From an uncultured Verrucomicrobiota bacterium (GTDB lineage Bacteria > Verrucomicrobiota > Kiritimatiellia > RFP12 > UBA1067): 7,398 nt of DNA. The stretch is taken from assembly GCA_945947925.1 (NCBI GenBank), contig CAMEZU010000090.1, positions 1 to 7,398 on the forward strand, written 5' to 3'. The notes beneath the pieces are model-generated. The model saw only the letters and a program-made list of their open reading frames with translations, had not been told where the DNA came from and did no database searches. How positions within the stretch are numbered: position 1 is the stretch's first letter; each line of letters opens with the position of its first letter. Position numbers and translations under genes: made by a program. Shown piece after piece: positions 5,641-7,398 of the stretch.

Positions 5641-6972
5641 ATGAAGTTCTACGGACGCGAAAAGGAGATTGAGCTGTTGCGGGGCGAGCGGGACCGTTCG
5701 CGCACGTTGGCACGTTTGACCGTCATTACCGGACGTCGTCGGGTCGGCAAGACTGAACTGATTGAAAAAGCCTTCAATGACGGCACGGGAGATTATGTCT
5801 ATCTGCTGTTGCGCCGCCAGAACGAGAAGACGCTTTGTGCGGAGTTGCAGGCGTCGGTCGTGAATCAGGTCGGCGGGAAGATTCCGCTTCTCGGTCGCGC
5901 CGAGCATTTGATTGAGCTTGTCGAGGCCGTGTTCGCCTTTGCAGCTGATCGGCCGCTGACGGTCGTGATTGATGAGTTTCAAGAGATGTCTTATGTCAAT
6001 TCGGCCTTCTACGGACAGCTTCAGGGTTTGTGGGATCGCGTCCAGCGGACGCATAAGTTGAATCTTGTCGTCTCCGGCAGCGTCATTCGGATGATGAACG
6101 AGATCTTCTTCGATCATTCTGCTGCATTGTACGGGCGCAATACCGCTCATCTGAAGCTCAAGCCGTTTCCTGTCTCGTTGCTGAAGACCATTCTCAAGGA
6201 TTACAGTCCGCGTTGTACCAATGCAGACCTGCTTGATCTCTGGACGATCACCGGCGGAGTCGCCCGCTATGTGGCGATGCTGATGGACGCAGGTGCTGTG
6301 AAGCGTAAGAAGATGCTCTCGTTCATTTTCTCGCCGCTTTCGCCTTTCGTAGAAGAGGGTCGGTCCATCTTGGTCCAGGAGTTCGGTTCGGAATACACGA
6401 ACTATTTCTCGGTTCTTGCGGCCATCGCATCGGGACATACGCGGCACGCGGAGATTGAGCAGGACCTCGGTGTGCAGGTGACGCCCTATCTCGCGAATCT
6501 GGAGAAGAATTACAATATGATCAGAAAGACCTTGCCGATCTTTGATCCACCGAAGACCAAGAACGCGGCGTATCGTATCGAAGACATGTTCTTCCGATTC
6601 TGGTTCCGCTTCGTCTTCCGAAATATGGACTTGATCGAGCTCGGTCGGTATGAGCAGTTGTGTGAGATTGTCGCGCGTGATTTCGATTCGTTCAGTGGTT
6701 TTGCGCTTGAGCGGTACTTTTATTGGAAGTTTGTTGAAGACAGCTCTTATACCAGAATGGGGGCTTGGTGGAACCGGAAAGGCGAGGAGGAGATCGATCT
6801 CGTCTGTGAAGACGAACTTGCCGGAACCATTGACTTCTATGAAATCAAACGAGACATCTCGCGTTACAACTCAAGCGTGCTGGAATCGAAGACCGCCGCT
6901 TTCTTCAAGAAGCATCCTCAGAAAGACCATCTGAAGGTGACTCGTGGAGTCCTCTCGTTAACAGATATGTGA
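5641..6972 (+). CDS. AAA-type ATPase with C-terminal PD-(D/E)XK-like domain (DUF234 type)
   Basis: The 443-residue product starts with the FYGREKEIELL lead typical of this ATPase group. Walker A is GRRRVGKT (31-38), Walker B VVIDEFQE (108-115), and the sensor strand LVVSGS (142-147); WTITGGVARY (201-210) matches the usual TGG-x-x-RY motif. A winged-helix-like region (about 250-320) follows. The C-terminal domain carries WWNRKGEEEIDLV with D386 and FYEIKRD with E401 and K403, the D...ExK arrangement of PD-(D/E)XK nucleases, as in DUF234. Members are scattered on accessory DNA in bacteria and archaea; biochemical function is poorly known, with roles in DNA processing, defence or mobile-element biology suggested. 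The ATG at 5641 is chosen because GGAGG (5632-5636) precedes it; an in-frame TTG at 5617 lies over the AT palindromes. Its GC content is visibly lower than that of the flanking enzyme genes. Confidence 0.85.
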   Translation: MKFYGREKEIELLRGERDRSRTLARLTVITGRRRVGKTELIEKAFNDGTGDYVYLLLRRQNEKTLCAELQASVVNQVGGKIPLLGRAEHLIELVEAVFAFAADRPLTVVIDEFQEMSYVNSAFYGQLQGLWDRVQRTHKLNLVVSGSVIRMMNEIFFDHSAALYGRNTAHLKLKPFPVSLLKTILKDYSPRCTNADLLDLWTITGGVARYVAMLMDAGAVKRKKMLSFIFSPLSPFVEEGRSILVQEFGSEYTNYFSVLAAIASGHTRHAEIEQDLGVQVTPYLANLEKNYNMIRKTLPIFDPPKTKNAAYRIEDMFFRFWFRFVFRNMDLIELGRYEQLCEIVARDFDSFSGFALERYFYWKFVEDSSYTRMGAWWNRKGEEEIDLVCEDELAGTIDFYEIKRDISRYNSSVLESKTAAFFKKHPQKDHLKVTRGVLSLTDM

Positions 6973-7262
6973 CAACACTCAAGAAACTGACGATGCTTTC
7001 GCTCTTCGCCTGCGCGGCGATGACGGTACAGGCCGATTCCTGGAAGCGGGCGGACGACGAGGCGCTGCTGGCGCGCTGGACCGATGCGCTGGTCAAGTAC
7101 CAGGTGAAGGGGACGGGCGACGCGTTCGTGGATGGCGGCGTGTTGTGTCCCGCGTGCAACTTCGAGCACGGACGCATCGCCGACAGCGTGTATGCGCTCG
7201 TCTCTCGCTGGAAGAAGACCGGCGAGCAGCGCTACCTTGATGCGGCGGCGAAGTGTCGCTGA
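6969..7262 (+). pseudogene. N-terminal stub of an exported alpha/alpha-toroid protein
   Basis: The 97-residue ORF has a signal peptide (LKKLTMLSLFACAAMTVQA, then D) and then reads as the start of a secreted helical-toroid enzyme: GGVLCPACNFEHGRIADSVY followed by ALVSRWKKTGEQRYLDAAAK. This resembles heparinase-like or six-hairpin glycosidase proteins of PVC bacteria, normally several hundred residues long. It stops at AAKCR, where palindromic repeat sequence begins, so the rest of the gene is missing. The start is taken as GTG at 6969, overlapping the ATPase stop by 4 nt; ATG at 6993 is an alternative but loses the basic n-region. No Shine-Dalgarno is visible. GC content returns to the high level of the first half of the window. 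Confidence 0.65.
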
Positions 7263-7267
7263 CGCTC

Positions 7268-7279
7268 CGCGTCGACGCG
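7268..7279. repeat. 12-bp perfect palindrome after the stub stop
   Basis: CGCGTCGACGCG is fully self-complementary and begins 6 nt after the TGA of the truncated ORF. It opens a repeat-rich tail running to the window end that holds no gene I can support. Confidence 0.6.
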
Positions 7280-7297
7280 CGGTTGTGGAGTGCGGTA

Positions 7298-7316
7298 GGC
7301 TCACCCTCGCCTGTAG
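7298..7316. repeat. Second copy of the 19-nt interspersed motif
   Basis: GGCTCACCCTCGCCTGTAG matches 5351-5369 at 17 of 19 positions. As there, a hairpin with GACGCG-type arms follows within a few bases. Read in one frame both copies give GSPSPV followed by (G)DA, so the element could also be tolerated as coding sequence. Confidence 0.75.
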
Positions 7317-7317
7317 G

Positions 7318-7363
7318 GGACGCGTCCCGCGTCTAAGGAGGTCGGACGCGTCCCGCGTCCGAC
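7318..7363. repeat. Tandem pair of GGACGCGTCCCGCGTC hairpins
   Basis: GGACGCGTCCCGCGTC occurs at 7318-7333 and again at 7344-7359, an exact 16-nt direct repeat with period 26. Each forms a hairpin with loop TCC: the first has a 6-bp stem (7319-7324 with 7328-7333), the second a 10-bp stem, GTCGGACGCG/CGCGTCCGAC (7341-7350 with 7354-7363). No T-run follows either. Confidence 0.8.
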
Positions 7364-7398
7364 GGTGGCAGGTCCATGCCCGTCCCATGTCCAGTCCA

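Noticed and set aside
7318..7363. Rho-independent terminator
   Set aside because: The hairpins are strong but no T-run follows on either strand, and they occur as a direct repeat.

Overview
The window looks like part of a high-GC, polysaccharide-degrading bacterium, most likely Verrucomicrobiota of the Kiritimatiellae type or a related PVC lineage. This is inferred from exported glycan-active enzymes with very GC-rich third codon positions, poor or absent Shine-Dalgarno sequences before the exported enzymes, and many short palindromic repeats. No rRNA, tRNA or other taxonomic marker is present, so the placement is tentative.

Layout. Positions 1-187 hold a possible 3' end of an upstream gene, an AT-rich patch with a 15-bp tandem duplication, and an A/C-rich tandem leader. 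Positions 188-4440 are a plus-strand series of carbohydrate/nucleoside genes: an exported nucleoside-hydrolase-family protein (188-1273); a chimeric ORF that joins the first ~50 residues of a GntR-type regulator to a beta-propeller-like fragment and is frameshifted near its end (1307-1786, remnant to 1865); and a large exported protein (1873-4440) that fuses a GH39/clan-A-like glycosidase domain to a heparinase II/III-like alpha/alpha-toroid lyase domain and stops before the lyase beta-sandwich. Positions 4523-6972 are a block of visibly lower GC: a type II toxin-antitoxin operon (RHH antitoxin plus PIN toxin) with a well-formed promoter and a perfect 10-bp inverted repeat as probable operator, a repeat-rich 340-bp gap, and an AAA-type ATPase with a C-terminal PD-(D/E)XK-like nuclease domain (DUF234-type). 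Positions 6969-7262 are the N-terminal stub of another exported toroid-type protein, followed to the end by palindromic repeats.

How it fits together. The first half reads as a glycan-utilisation cluster that has decayed or been shuffled: several genes are chimeric, frameshifted or cut short. Palindromic GC-rich elements lie inside one gene, at two of the truncated 3' ends, and in the intergenic gap of the TA/ATPase block. Two loci share a 19-nt motif beside a hairpin whose arms differ, and two truncated ORFs stop in the same octamer. The most interesting candidate in the window is therefore this palindromic repeat family and its link to gene breakage and in-frame insertion, more than any single gene. 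The TA/ATPase block is probably an acquired island with selfish or defensive functions; I see no evidence that it acts with the enzymes around it.
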